Shown: one piece after another, positions 17,269 through 27,083 of the stretch
Numbering within the stretch: the stretch's first letter is position 1
Layout of the letters: every line of letters starts with the position of its first letter
Assembly (NCBI RefSeq): GCF_018736065.1
Contig: NZ_CP076128.1
Coordinates: 2,170,001 to 2,234,000, forward strand
DNA length: 64,000 bases
Direction: 5' to 3'
DNA from: Flammeovirga kamogawensis
GTDB taxonomy: Bacteria > Bacteroidota > Bacteroidia > Cytophagales > Flammeovirgaceae
Program-made: the position numbers and the translations under genes
Notes under the pieces: model-generated
What the model was told of the DNA's origin: nothing
The model's database searches: none
The model's input: only the letters and a program-made list of their open reading frames with translations

Positions 17269-18075
17269 ATGAAAAAAGTTCTTACTGTTTCAATCCTATT
17301 ATTAGTTTCATTATTAAGTTATTCTCAAGATACAAATAGCAAGCAAGAGATGTCGATCAAGGCATTAAACCCAACTGCTAAAATTTATAAATTGATATTT
17401 ATGAATAACACCAACTTAGGACCTCAAAATACCAATACAATGTATGTTTGTCCTTTAATTCCCATCAATATTTCTAAAAAAATAAAGATGATCAATTTCG
17501 CTATGATTCCAATTGATACTCGAAAATCAACAGATGGAAGTATCACAGAAACATCATTAGGTAACATTCAATACTCTGCTGGTTTTATGCCTATGAAACC
17601 AATAAAAATTGGTGGTGGAGTATTTTCTCCTAGTGTTGGCCCTGCTATTCAATTAAATAGTAATACTTATAAAGAATTACATTATGATACTGATGATAGT
17701 TGGAATGTTGGTGTTAGCGTATCTGGTGCATTTAAGAAAAAAGGATTTTTAGGAGTTGTTTCTTATACTCCAACATGGGGAGTTGGTGGTGCAAAACAAG
17801 ATTATACAACTCTACAATATATTATGAATTACTCATTTAAATCAGGTACAGGTATTAACATGTCTCCATTGCTTGTTAAAAATGAAGGATTTGCTGGTGA
17901 CCAAAAATGGATTGTTCCCGTTGGGATTGGTGTTTCACAAATTGTTAAAACAAAAACTGCGATCTTTAATTTTGCCGTAAGCTGTTACTATAATGCCGTT
18001 AGACCTGTTGAAATGGCTGATAATAAGCTACAACTGCAAGTTAAATTTTATATTATGCTTCCTTCTAAAAAATAA
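17269..18075 (+). CDS. Putative outer-membrane channel (MetA-degradation/'transporter' barrel type)
   Basis: The start at 17269 gives a proper signal peptide (MKKVLTVSILLLVSLLSYSQ) and a 268-residue protein; the ATG ten codons earlier would add a charged leader inside a promoter-like region. The mature part is strand-rich. Its C-terminal third (KWIVPVGIGVSQIVK, a strand with CYYNAVRP, ending LQVKFYIML) recalls Bacteroidota proteins annotated as transporters or neuromedin-U-like barrels. It probably moves a small molecule across the outer membrane. Its partner genes are the AraC regulator and the HAD lipoprotein. Confidence 0.6.
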   Translation: MKKVLTVSILLLVSLLSYSQDTNSKQEMSIKALNPTAKIYKLIFMNNTNLGPQNTNTMYVCPLIPINISKKIKMINFAMIPIDTRKSTDGSITETSLGNIQYSAGFMPMKPIKIGGGVFSPSVGPAIQLNSNTYKELHYDTDDSWNVGVSVSGAFKKKGFLGVVSYTPTWGVGGAKQDYTTLQYIMNYSFKSGTGINMSPLLVKNEGFAGDQKWIVPVGIGVSQIVKTKTAIFNFAVSCYYNAVRPVEMADNKLQLQVKFYIMLPSKK

Positions 18076-18194
18076 GATGAAACTAATGATATTGAACTTT
18101 GTTAATAAAAAACAAAAAAGTGTAGACTTTCATCATCAAAAATAAGTGACCTATTACTTAAATTTACGTAGAAATTTCTCAGTTAAATTGAATT

Positions 18195-19559
18195 ATGGAA
18201 AATAAATCGCTTGTCAGAAAATATAATGTCCCAGGTCCAAGATACACTAGTTATCCAACTGTACCCTTTTGGGACAATGATCCAACAATAGAAGAATGGT
18301 GTCAGCATGTTTCAGATGCTTTCAAAACAAGTAATTCTAAAGATGGTATCAGTGTTTATATCCACCTTCCATATTGCGAGAAATTATGTACTTTTTGTGG
18401 TTGTAATAAAAGAATTACTATCAATCACAGTGTTGAAGATTCTTATATTGATGCTTTATTAAAAGAATGGCAAATGTACATTGCTGTTTTTGGAGAAGAA
18501 CGTCCACGTATAAAAGAAATTCACCTTGGTGGCGGTACTCCTACTTTCTTCAGCCCCGAAAATCTTCAGCGTTTAATTAATGGCATTTTCACATCTGCTG
18601 ATAAGTGTGAAGATGCTGAATTAGGATTTGAGGCCAACCCTGTCAATACAACAGATGAACACCTTAAAGCGTTATTTGATGTTGGATTTACAAGATTGAG
18701 TTTAGGTATTCAAGACTTTGATCCAATTGTACAAAAAGCTATTAATCGTGTACAATCTTTTGAGCAAGTTGAACATGTTACTAATAAAGCAAGAGAGATC
18801 GGTTACACTTCTATCAACTTTGATTTAGTATTTGGTTTACCTTTCCAGAAGCTAGCGTGCGTTAAAGAAACAATTGAGAAATCTAATTCTTTACGCCCTG
18901 ATCGTATCGCTTATTATTCTTATGCTCATGTACCTTGGACTGCTCCTGGTCAAAGAGGCTTCTCTGATGACGATTTACCATCGAATGATGAAAAAAGAGC
19001 CTTATATGAAGTAGGTAAAGAGATGTTTGAAGAAGCCGGATATGTTGAAATTGGTATGGATCACTTTGCTTTACCAACAGATGCATTAGCTATTGCTGCC
19101 GATAATAAAGTATTGCATAGAAACTTTATGGGGTATGCTCCTACTTATACAAAACTGATGGTCGGTTTAGGTTGCTCATCAATCTCTGATTCATGGACTG
19201 CATTTGCACAAAACCTTAAAAAAGTAGAAGAGTATAAAAAAACCGTAAATGAAGGGAAATTACCTATTTATAGAGGACATATTCTTTCTGAAGAAGATTT
19301 ATTGGTAAGAAAACACATTCTCAATGTTATGTGCCATTTTGAAACTTCTTGGGATGAGGAAACTTCACAGTTGCCTTTATTCAAAACATTAGCAGAAAAA
19401 CTTGAAGAAATGATCAATGATGGCCTCGTTCTATTGGGTGAAAATCATCTAGAAGTAACAGAAAAAGGGCGTCCTTTTGTAAGAAATATCTGTATGACTT
19501 TAGATGCAAGAATGCTTGTTGCGAAGCCTCAATCAAGAATATTCTCATCTACTATTTAG
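18195..19559 (+). CDS. hemN: Oxygen-independent coproporphyrinogen III oxidase
   Basis: The 454-residue radical-SAM enzyme converts coproporphyrinogen III to protoporphyrinogen IX in heme synthesis without oxygen. The N-terminus RKYNVPGPRYTSYPTVPFW is the HemN-specific start; the iron-sulfur cysteines are in YCEKLCTFCGC (Cys61, 65, 68). The motif HLGGGTPTF follows and a HemN C-terminal domain closes the protein. The length (about 450) matches true HemN rather than shorter HemW. It is a single-gene unit with a terminator 45 bases downstream. Confidence 0.95.
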   Translation: MENKSLVRKYNVPGPRYTSYPTVPFWDNDPTIEEWCQHVSDAFKTSNSKDGISVYIHLPYCEKLCTFCGCNKRITINHSVEDSYIDALLKEWQMYIAVFGEERPRIKEIHLGGGTPTFFSPENLQRLINGIFTSADKCEDAELGFEANPVNTTDEHLKALFDVGFTRLSLGIQDFDPIVQKAINRVQSFEQVEHVTNKAREIGYTSINFDLVFGLPFQKLACVKETIEKSNSLRPDRIAYYSYAHVPWTAPGQRGFSDDDLPSNDEKRALYEVGKEMFEEAGYVEIGMDHFALPTDALAIAADNKVLHRNFMGYAPTYTKLMVGLGCSSISDSWTAFAQNLKKVEEYKKTVNEGKLPIYRGHILSEEDLLVRKHILNVMCHFETSWDEETSQLPLFKTLAEKLEEMINDGLVLLGENHLEVTEKGRPFVRNICMTLDARMLVAKPQSRIFSSTI

Positions 19560-19580
19560 AAGAAATAATAGATGATTTTA

Positions 19581-19612
19581 AAACTCTAGTCTGCAATGTT
19601 AGGCTAGAGTTT
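19581..19612 (+). terminator. Terminator after hemN
   Basis: AAACTCTAG (19581-19589) pairs with CTAGAGTTT (19604-19612), followed by a run of T. Confidence 0.85.
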
Positions 19613-19616
19613 TTTT

Positions 19617-20261
19617 TTATATTTTTTCTAAAACCATAAGAAGTTCGCTTAGCATCATTGCTGTTGCTCCCCAAACAGTATGTCCATCAACATCAAAAGC
19701 AGGAGTTTTATAATCCATACCACTTTTAAGTTTAAAAATATGCTCTTTGTGGTTATCAATATTTTGAATATGATCTACATGAGTTTCTACAACTTTATCT
19801 ACTTCATAATCATCCAAAGTATAATCAAAGACCTCTTTATATCTTGCTACAACTGGTAAAACGTGCATATTAGAAGGTGGAATATATAAATCTGATAACG
19901 TCCCAATAACATCGGCTCTATCAACTGTAATTCCTATTTCCTCATGGCACTCTCTTAATGCTGTATATATTAAATCTTCATCTGTATCATCGTATTTTCC
20001 GCCAGGAAAAGCCATCTGACCACTATGCACTCCATCATAAGAAGGACGTTGTATTAATGGAAAAACCCATGTATCACCTACTTCTTTTAATAAAATAAGT
20101 ACAGCTGCTTTGCGTGCATCTTCTGGAACTTTTAATGGTGTAATATCCTGTCTATGTTGAGACGACATTTTTTTATGAGCTGATCTACCTGGCTTATCTA
20201 ATTTTAATACTTCTTCTAACTTTTGATCCCAGTTAGTGACCACTCCTTTTGAATATTTCAT
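19617..20261 (-). CDS. Nudix hydrolase, CoA-pyrophosphatase type
   Basis: The 214-residue protein has a Nudix box spanning SGQMAFPGGKYD and ALRECHEEIG, preceded by the segment LIQRPSYDGVHSG. This longer spacing and FPGGK are typical of the NudL/CoAse group that cleaves coenzyme A and similar diphosphates. The metal-binding glutamates (RECHEE) are intact. Its tail lies 58 bases from hemN, converging on it. Substrate preference is inference from the subfamily pattern. Confidence 0.82.
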   Translation of the reverse strand: MKYSKGVVTNWDQKLEEVLKLDKPGRSAHKKMSSQHRQDITPLKVPEDARKAAVLILLKEVGDTWVFPLIQRPSYDGVHSGQMAFPGGKYDDTDEDLIYTALRECHEEIGITVDRADVIGTLSDLYIPPSNMHVLPVVARYKEVFDYTLDDYEVDKVVETHVDHIQNIDNHKEHIFKLKSGMDYKTPAFDVDGHTVWGATAMMLSELLMVLEKI

Positions 20262-20463
20262 TTTGTAATTTCTTTGATAGCAAATCTGAAAAATAAATTT
20301 CTAATTTAAAGAATTTAAGTTACTACATTTTAATCTATTAAATCAAAAGAAAACTTTAAAGTCTGTATTATAAACGAAACACATAAAGCTTATGTTTACC
20401 ATTTTCTATATTTTAAATTAAGGTCACTCCTTTGTTATTTAATAGATTTTAAACATAAAAAAA

Positions 20464-20490
20464 GCCTCTTATTACATAATAATAAGAGGC
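20464..20490 (-). terminator. Terminator of the GH13 gene
   Basis: GCCTCTTATTA (20464-20474) pairs perfectly with TAATAAGAGGC (20480-20490); on the minus strand it is followed by a T-run. The stretch 20262-20463 holds nothing else I can identify. Confidence 0.85.
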
Positions 20491-20513
20491 CAATTCTATT
20501 AGAGAATAAGTAA

Positions 20514-22400
20514 TTATTTAAGCTCTAAAATATAAGCAGTCTTGGCTGGAACTGATATTGATTTAGTTACATCAACAGACTTACCTGTCAATACATCTTT
20601 ACCAGATTTAAACCCGCTAAGAACTTCTTTAAAACGTTTTACATCAAAAGTTTGTGCTTTTTCATTGTTATTAATTACAACAAATACAGTTTGTTCTTTT
20701 GTATAACGAGCATACACATAAACTTCATTAAAAGGTACCCAATGTTTTAATTTACCTTCAGCAATTGCCGAAGACGTTCTTCTCCATTGTAGTATCGTTC
20801 TCATGTAATTAAAGTAATCATTTTCCTGTTTAGTTCTACCTTTAGCTGTAAACGCATCACGCTTATCGCCAGGCCATCCACCAGGAAAATCTTCTCTTAA
20901 ATCACCATGATCACCACCTTTAGACATCAAAATTTCTGTACCGTAGAAAATTTGAGGAATACCACGTGTAGTTAATAAGAAAGATGTTGCTAATTTCATG
21001 TTAGGTAAGTTTTTACCAAATACGCCATACGCTCTATCTACATCGTGATTGTCTAAAAATATTTTATTTTGAATAGCATTGTCATATAAGAAATCCTCTG
21101 TAAGTGTTTTGTATAATTCTGTAACACTCCAGTGGTTTCTCCAAGTTCTATTTACAGCATCCCAAACTGGAAAATCAGAAACAGATTTTAAAGTAGAAAC
21201 AAAACCATCACGGTTATTACCACCAGCTTTCCAATACGATTCCCATGTTGCACCTGGTAACCACGTTTCTCCTACAATATAAAAGTCTGGATATTCATTT
21301 AATACATATGATACCCACTCAGACATCATTTCTTTTTTGTTGTATGGATATGTATCCATTCGAATACCATCAATACCTGCATATTCTATCCAGAATACAC
21401 TTGCTTGCATTAAATATTTTGCTAAATATGGGTTATCTTGATTAAGGTCTGGCATGTGTGTATCAAACCAACCATCAGACATGATTTTCTTATCGTAATC
21501 AGATGCATTTGGATCAGATAGTGCCTCACCTTTATAATTTGTTTTTGTAAACTCATCCCACTGGTGAATCCAATCTTTTGCTGGTAAATCCTGCATCCAT
21601 TTATGGCCATTACCAATATGGTTAAACACTAAATCCATAACAACCTTCATCTTTTTGCTATGTGCTTGAGTGACCATATTTTTGTAATCAGCATTTGTAC
21701 CGTGGCGTCCGTCTGCTTTATAAAAATTTGTAATTGCGTAACCATGGTAAGACCATTCAGGTTGGTTATTTTCCAAGAAAGGAGTTAACCAAACAGTTGT
21801 TACACCAAGGTCATTTAAATAATCTAATTTAGAAGTCACACCAGCAATATCGCCACCATGTCTACCACCTCTAAAAGAACGATCTGCTTTTTGAGATAAA
21901 TCATCTTGAGAGTCATTACTAACATCTCCGTTAGCAAATCTATCTGGCATAATTAAGTACATTACATCTTTAGCTGTAAGTCCTTGGGCCTTTATATCTT
22001 TGTTTCTTGCTTTAAGTTCAAAATCATAAGATAATTTACCTGCTTTAGAAGTAAATGTAATTGGATATTTACCTGGTTTAACCCCTGCAATATTCAAATC
22101 TAAAAATAAGTAATTAGGATTATCTTGTGTATTTAAACTAGAAATCGTTAATCCTCCTTCTACATTAACTGTAGATGATGCAATATTCTCACCATGAATA
22201 ACCAATAAAACTGTTTCAGATTTCATACCTGCCCACCAGTATGCTGGCTCTACGTTGTCTAGTTTTACAACGTCTGCAGGTTTAGCTGTAGTGATCTTTG
22301 CTTCAGTAGGTAAAGTAGATTTTTGTCCTTCTTGTGGAGCGCAGCTGATTCCTAAAAAGAGAATAGAAATTACAGCCAAGCTAGACTTTAAAATGTTCAT
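20514..22400 (-). CDS. GH13 alpha-amylase family lipoprotein (cyclomaltodextrinase/neopullulanase type)
   Basis: Starting at 22400 gives 628 residues and a lipobox LGISC; the ATG at 22436 would lie at or upstream of a perfect -7 box on this strand (TATGTTTG, 22441-22434). An N-terminal Ig-like cyclomaltodextrinase domain (about 40-135) precedes the barrel. GH13 regions: DLVFNHIGNGH, GIRMDTYPY (nucleophile Asp), IVGETW (acid/base Glu), FLDNHDVDR. A C-terminal beta domain ends the protein. As a surface or periplasmic lipoprotein it would cut alpha-glucans or cyclic maltodextrins. No susCD pair is near, so it is not part of a visible polysaccharide locus. Confidence 0.87.
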   Translation of the reverse strand: MNILKSSLAVISILFLGISCAPQEGQKSTLPTEAKITTAKPADVVKLDNVEPAYWWAGMKSETVLLVIHGENIASSTVNVEGGLTISSLNTQDNPNYLFLDLNIAGVKPGKYPITFTSKAGKLSYDFELKARNKDIKAQGLTAKDVMYLIMPDRFANGDVSNDSQDDLSQKADRSFRGGRHGGDIAGVTSKLDYLNDLGVTTVWLTPFLENNQPEWSYHGYAITNFYKADGRHGTNADYKNMVTQAHSKKMKVVMDLVFNHIGNGHKWMQDLPAKDWIHQWDEFTKTNYKGEALSDPNASDYDKKIMSDGWFDTHMPDLNQDNPYLAKYLMQASVFWIEYAGIDGIRMDTYPYNKKEMMSEWVSYVLNEYPDFYIVGETWLPGATWESYWKAGGNNRDGFVSTLKSVSDFPVWDAVNRTWRNHWSVTELYKTLTEDFLYDNAIQNKIFLDNHDVDRAYGVFGKNLPNMKLATSFLLTTRGIPQIFYGTEILMSKGGDHGDLREDFPGGWPGDKRDAFTAKGRTKQENDYFNYMRTILQWRRTSSAIAEGKLKHWVPFNEVYVYARYTKEQTVFVVINNNEKAQTFDVKRFKEVLSGFKSGKDVLTGKSVDVTKSISVPAKTAYILELK

Positions 22401-22579
22401 AAATATATTGTCGTTTAACATTTTCATACGTTGCAAACATAACTTTATTAATCATCATTTAAAAACAAGCACAAACTTCAACCGTTTGCATTAGATTAAA
22501 TTTAAAAGTTTTCTACTATTTTTAGATTATAAGCATATTGCAATTGCTAACTTGCTATGTCAAAACGAAAAACTTCTTC

Positions 22580-24811
22580 ATGAAAAAGACATCATATATA
22601 TTCTTTTTATATCTACAAATAGTTCTTTTATCCTTTTCATTAAACGGACTTTGTCAAGAAGATAACATCCCTGTGAATACATGGCGATCTCATCTAAATT
22701 ATAGTAATGCTATTTCTGTTGCAATTGCAGATAATGAAGTATTCTGTGCTTCTAATAATGCTTTATTCTCATACGAAAAAGCTTCTGGTATTATTTCTAC
22801 AATATCGAAAGAAGATGGATTGAGCGATTCCGACATCCTTACATTAGGTTATGCAAGTCCATCAGACCAATTAATTGTACTCTATAAAAACGGAAATATT
22901 GATTTTATATCAGAAACTGATATAGTAAACATGCGTACGGTACTTAATTCTAATTACCCAAATAAAGAATTTTATGGGTTGAGAATGGACAAACAATTCA
23001 TGTATATATGTGCTAGTTTTGGTATTGTAAAAATTAACACTGAAAACTATATTATTGAAGAAACCTATGATTTTATTGGTGAAAATGGTACCGAAAATGC
23101 CGTTTATGATATCTCTCTTTCTTCAGACTCACTTTATATTGCATCTGCAGAAGGTATTAAAAGTGTTGCCGATAACGAAAATACAAACAAGCAAGACTTT
23201 TCTAATTGGAAGCTAATTCTTCCTATTAAAAACGCTACTAAATCAATTTTATATACAGATAATGGTATTTATTATACTGACGATAATTTAAATCAGTTAA
23301 TAAAATTTGAAAATAATACTTCTAGTTCAATCTTTTCTTTTGGTTCTGAAACAGCTTACAAATTAGATTTTTGGGGTGAAGATATTGTTTTACCAATTTC
23401 AACATCACTCAAAATTATTGACCCATCTGACAATGTAAGCACATGGGCAGACCCTAAATCTCCCAGTCCAAGACAAATTCTTGATGATGAAGATGGAAAA
23501 GCTTGGATTGCAGACAATATTAATGGTTTAATTAGTGTATCAGAAAATGCACAAGAAATTGAAGGTTACGCTCCCTCTGGACCATTATATCCAACAGCTT
23601 ATCAAATAATAAATGCAGGTAAACTAATTGCTATCACGCCAGCAGAAAATAATAATGTTCAAGTAGGTTCATTTTCAATCTTTAAAGATGGCCAATGGAA
23701 AAATTTCACTTCTTTAGAAAGAACAGGAAGTATATCAATTCAAAATACAGCCCCATTATATGGAATAGCCTATAATGAGTTTGAAAATAAAATCTACTTT
23801 GCATCGGATGGGGATGGCTTATTAGTTTATAATATTACTGATGAATCTACGGAACTAATAAAGAAAGAGCTCCTTGTTGATGGAAATTCAGAAGCACATA
23901 TCAAGAGTTTATCATTTGATCAATACGGAAACCTTTGGACATCGTCTCCTGGATGGGTACATTATAGAAACGCTGAAGGTGAATGGCAACATGCTAGAGA
24001 TAGTAAATTATCTTCTGGTGCAATATCCACTCAAAACTCATTGCAAAATGATACTTGGTTTGTACTACCGAATAACAGATTACTGGTTTTTAAAGACAAT
24101 AGTTCACGATATATAAATACAGACCAAACCAATGGAGGTTTACCAAGTGCTACAGTTTATACTTTAGATTTAGACAGAGTTGGCAGTATGTGGATTGGTA
24201 CAGAAGATGGTGCTGCAGAATATTATGGAATATCTCCGGTAGAAGCTGGTAATTTCGCAGTTTCTCTTCCTAGATACGATGGCTACCCTTTATTAAGAGG
24301 AGAAAAAGTACAAACAATTACTACCGACGGGGGAAATAGAAAATGGATTGGTACAGGTCGTGGTTTATGGCTATTCAGTAAAGATGGAGGTACATTATAT
24401 GATTACTTTACTGTAGAAAACTCATCATTATTATCTGATAATATAACTTCTTTAGCAGTTCAACCTGAAAGTGGGGAAGTTTTTATTGCCTCTGACAATG
24501 GCATTGTTTCTTACAGATCTGACGCTACTGACGCGACTTCTCAATTTAAAGATGTAAAGATATTTCCAAGTCCCGTAAGACCTAATTACCAAGGTGTACT
24601 TACCATAACAGGGTTAGCAAAAGATGCGAGTGTAAAAATTACCGATTCAGCTGGTAATTTAGTTTGGGATGGTCAAGCTTTTGGTGGTGGGGTATCTTGG
24701 AATCTAAGATTAAACGATAATCAAAGACCAAGTTCTGGTGTGTACTTTGTATTTGCTACTGATTTTGATGGTAATGAAAAGTATGCAGGCAAATTTGCTG
24801 TAATTAGATAA
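22580..24811 (+). CDS. porZ: PorZ-like beta-propeller protein of type IX secretion
   Basis: The 743-residue exported protein starts at 22580, giving MKKTSYIFFLYLQIVLLSF as signal sequence; the earlier in-frame ATG (22538) adds an unneeded leader. Two-component-regulator-type propeller repeats run through the body (VNTWRSHLNYSNAISVA at the start; MWIGTEDGAAEYY and RKWIGTGRGLWLF late). It ends in a sorting-type domain (IFPSPVRPN to YAGKFAVIR). This order matches PorZ, the surface propeller that helps attach anionic LPS to T9SS cargo in Porphyromonas. It agrees with gldH and the T9SS-sorted protease in the same window. Confidence 0.78.
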   Translation: MKKTSYIFFLYLQIVLLSFSLNGLCQEDNIPVNTWRSHLNYSNAISVAIADNEVFCASNNALFSYEKASGIISTISKEDGLSDSDILTLGYASPSDQLIVLYKNGNIDFISETDIVNMRTVLNSNYPNKEFYGLRMDKQFMYICASFGIVKINTENYIIEETYDFIGENGTENAVYDISLSSDSLYIASAEGIKSVADNENTNKQDFSNWKLILPIKNATKSILYTDNGIYYTDDNLNQLIKFENNTSSSIFSFGSETAYKLDFWGEDIVLPISTSLKIIDPSDNVSTWADPKSPSPRQILDDEDGKAWIADNINGLISVSENAQEIEGYAPSGPLYPTAYQIINAGKLIAITPAENNNVQVGSFSIFKDGQWKNFTSLERTGSISIQNTAPLYGIAYNEFENKIYFASDGDGLLVYNITDESTELIKKELLVDGNSEAHIKSLSFDQYGNLWTSSPGWVHYRNAEGEWQHARDSKLSSGAISTQNSLQNDTWFVLPNNRLLVFKDNSSRYINTDQTNGGLPSATVYTLDLDRVGSMWIGTEDGAAEYYGISPVEAGNFAVSLPRYDGYPLLRGEKVQTITTDGGNRKWIGTGRGLWLFSKDGGTLYDYFTVENSSLLSDNITSLAVQPESGEVFIASDNGIVSYRSDATDATSQFKDVKIFPSPVRPNYQGVLTITGLAKDASVKITDSAGNLVWDGQAFGGGVSWNLRLNDNQRPSSGVYFVFATDFDGNEKYAGKFAVIR

Positions 24812-24831
24812 TGACCTTTAAGCTAAAAACT

Positions 24832-24869
24832 AAAAAATCCTCATTGAATTTAATCAATGAGGATTTTTT
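24832..24869. terminator. Bidirectional terminator porZ / small lipoprotein
   Basis: A perfect 16-pair stem (24832-24847 with 24854-24869, core ATCCTCATTGA) has A/T runs on both flanks. Confidence 0.9.
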
Positions 24870-25238
24870 TTAACCAGCTTTTCCACAAGAAACAAAATCT
24901 TGATCTGTAACTTCCAGACTATTTATATCTAGAATAAATGGCGGTATTATTGAAATAACAAGGCCATCACATGCTATTATCTTTGTTCCACTTGCTTTAA
25001 GAAACATATCTCCTTCCTTAGCTTCTGATGTAGGGTAATAGCTCCACATCCCTCTTATATATTCATTTGTAGAAGGAATATACCCCTCAAATGTTAGGTC
25101 TGAATGGTATATGTACAACGTGTTACCATCAGGTGATAATAAAACTTGGTCAAAATTTCCTCCTTTTGGTTCAATATCATTTGATGAACAAGAAAAAAAC
25201 AACGCTGATGTTAATAAAAATAGTAAAAATGCTTTCAT
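24870..25238 (-). CDS. Small lipoprotein of unknown function
   Basis: Using ATG 25238 the product is 122 residues with lipobox LFFSC. The mature part is mostly beta: FDQVLLSPDGNTLYIYH, GMWSYYPTSEAKEG, and two cysteines (CDGL and VSCGKAG) that could form a disulfide. I recognise no family. It is monocistronic, sharing only a terminator with porZ. The 216 bases upstream (25263-25478) are AT-rich and contain nothing else clear. Confidence 0.6.
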   Translation of the reverse strand: MKAFLLFLLTSALFFSCSSNDIEPKGGNFDQVLLSPDGNTLYIYHSDLTFEGYIPSTNEYIRGMWSYYPTSEAKEGDMFLKASGTKIIACDGLVISIIPPFILDINSLEVTDQDFVSCGKAG

Positions 25239-25478
25239 GATTATCTGTTTAATACAAAACAAATAAAGTGATAAATCACTACATATATTAGCAAAAAAAG
25301 TTAAAGAGTTTCAAGGGTTGTGTATTTTACAAGAATTTATCAAAACAAAGCATAATAAGACTTTAATGACTGATTATAAAACCATTATATCTCAGTTAAA
25401 AAGAATAATTTTAACCTTATTACTATAAGAAGTATATTTATTAAAAATAGATATTTCCCATTTTTTCAAAAAATCAAT

Positions 25479-26009
25479 ATGAGTAAAAAAGTACGAATGT
25501 GTTACCCGTATTTAAAAGAAACGAGTTTTAAATGCGATTTTGAAATAGAGACAGATTCATTAGCAAGTCACATTGGGTACGCCTATTCAAAAGCATCAAA
25601 ATACCCTGAAATGATCAAAGAGTTAACATGGCTTTGCGAGATGGCATATCATGTAAATGGATCAATCAGAGGGAAATTAGCTGTTACTGATAATGATATC
25701 ACAAAAGCTATTGCAATTCATGATAAATACCAAGAGTTGGTTAGAGAAGAAACAAAAATGTTCAGTTTACCAATTGGTTGCGAATTAGCTGGAATATTAA
25801 ACTTATGCCGTTCAAAGAGTAAAAATTCTACTAGATGGGCATACAAAATACAAAAGTTTGAAGATGTAAAGGTAGACAAGTTAGTTACGGACCTTCTAAA
25901 TACTTTTGCAGACATATTTTTTGTCATGTCAGTTTATGCCAATAAAATGGAAGATATTCCTACTATTGAATTTGTATCTAAAAGCTACGACGTTCGCTTT
26001 TTTGATTAA
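25479..26009 (+). CDS. Divergent PduO-type cobalamin-adenosyltransferase-fold protein
   Basis: The 176-residue, mostly helical protein was not obvious at first sight. Three blocks line up with PduO-type ATP:cob(I)alamin adenosyltransferases as I know them: TDSLASHIGYAYS with the TVDELNS.IG block, MFSLPIGCELAGILNLCR with the F.LPGG...A..LH.AR block, and LLNTFADIFFVMSVYANK with LNRLSD.LFVLARYAN. The N-terminal ATP loop (TKTGD.G.TSL) is missing and RRxER is replaced, so catalysis is doubtful. It lies 9 bases before dinB, so they may be co-transcribed. It may bind corrinoid or serve another role. Confidence 0.5.
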   Translation: MSKKVRMCYPYLKETSFKCDFEIETDSLASHIGYAYSKASKYPEMIKELTWLCEMAYHVNGSIRGKLAVTDNDITKAIAIHDKYQELVREETKMFSLPIGCELAGILNLCRSKSKNSTRWAYKIQKFEDVKVDKLVTDLLNTFADIFFVMSVYANKMEDIPTIEFVSKSYDVRFFD

Positions 26010-26018
26010 GCTTTTACC

Positions 26019-27083
26019 TTGAGAAAAATTATTCATATTGATATGGACGCTTTCTTTGCTTCAATTGAACAAAGAGATTTCCCTCATTTAAGAGGTAAAC
26101 CTGTTGCTGTTGGTGGAAGTAGAGAAAGGGGAGTTGTGGCTGCTGCAAGCTACGAGGCTAGAAAGTTTGGCGTTAAATCTGCCATGCCTTCTGCTTTAGC
26201 TTATAGAAAATGTCCGCAAATTATTTTTACACGACCTCGTTTTCATGTATACAAGGATGTATCGGTACAGATCAAAAAGATTTTTTATGAATATACAGAT
26301 TTAGTTGAACCCCTTTCTTTAGATGAGGCTTATTTAGATGTAACTGAAAATAAAAAAGGAATTCAATCTGCAACTCAAATTGCTTTAGAAATCAGACAAA
26401 AAATTAATGATAAACTAAATTTGAATGCGAGTGCAGGTATTTCTTATAATAAGTTCTTAGCAAAAACTGCTTCTGATATTAATAAACCTAATGGACAAGC
26501 AATCATTTTACCCGAAGAAGCTGAAGCATTTTTAGAGCAATTACCAATAGAACGTTTTTATGGAATTGGTAATGTAACCGCAGACAAAATGAAAAAGCTA
26601 GGTATATATAAAGGTAAAGATTTAAAAAGTTGGCCAATTGAACATCTTAATGACACATTTGGAAGTACTGGAAAATACTACTTTCACATTGTTAGGGGAA
26701 TTGATAATAGAAAAGTAAAAGCACATAGAGAAAGAAAATCTATAGGTGCAGAACGCACTTTTTCTAAAGATATTGCTGATGTACAAAAAATGAGGGAGCA
26801 CCTATTAAAAATTGCAGATATACTTTGGGAAAGAATATTAAAGTCTAGTAAAAGTGGTAAAACTATTACTGTTAAGATTAAACAACACGATTTTGAGATG
26901 CATACAAAAAGTCGTACTTATGAGAACCTCATAAAAAATAAATCGTTTTTAATAAAAGAGGCTTTAACACTCTTAGAGGAGCTAAATCCTCAAACATTTA
27001 ATGTAAGGTTACTCGGTATCAGTATTAGTAACTTAGGAGAACCTGGAACTGAAAATGAATCTGAACAACTAAAGTTGTTCTAA
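26019..27083 (+). CDS. dinB: DNA polymerase IV
   Basis: This 354-residue Y-family translesion polymerase begins with the catalytic segment RKIIHIDMDAFFASIEQRD. Asp8 precedes the first ATG (26043), so the real start must be upstream, and TTG at 26019 is the only fitting codon. The second catalytic block SLDEAYLDV, helix-hairpin-helix FYGIGNVTADKMKKLGI, and little-finger domain follow. The last residues SEQLKLF form a sliding-clamp binding motif. It is 9 bases after the adenosyltransferase-like gene, which it may share a promoter with. Confidence 0.95.
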   Translation: MRKIIHIDMDAFFASIEQRDFPHLRGKPVAVGGSRERGVVAAASYEARKFGVKSAMPSALAYRKCPQIIFTRPRFHVYKDVSVQIKKIFYEYTDLVEPLSLDEAYLDVTENKKGIQSATQIALEIRQKINDKLNLNASAGISYNKFLAKTASDINKPNGQAIILPEEAEAFLEQLPIERFYGIGNVTADKMKKLGIYKGKDLKSWPIEHLNDTFGSTGKYYFHIVRGIDNRKVKAHRERKSIGAERTFSKDIADVQKMREHLLKIADILWERILKSSKSGKTITVKIKQHDFEMHTKSRTYENLIKNKSFLIKEALTLLEELNPQTFNVRLLGISISNLGEPGTENESEQLKLF

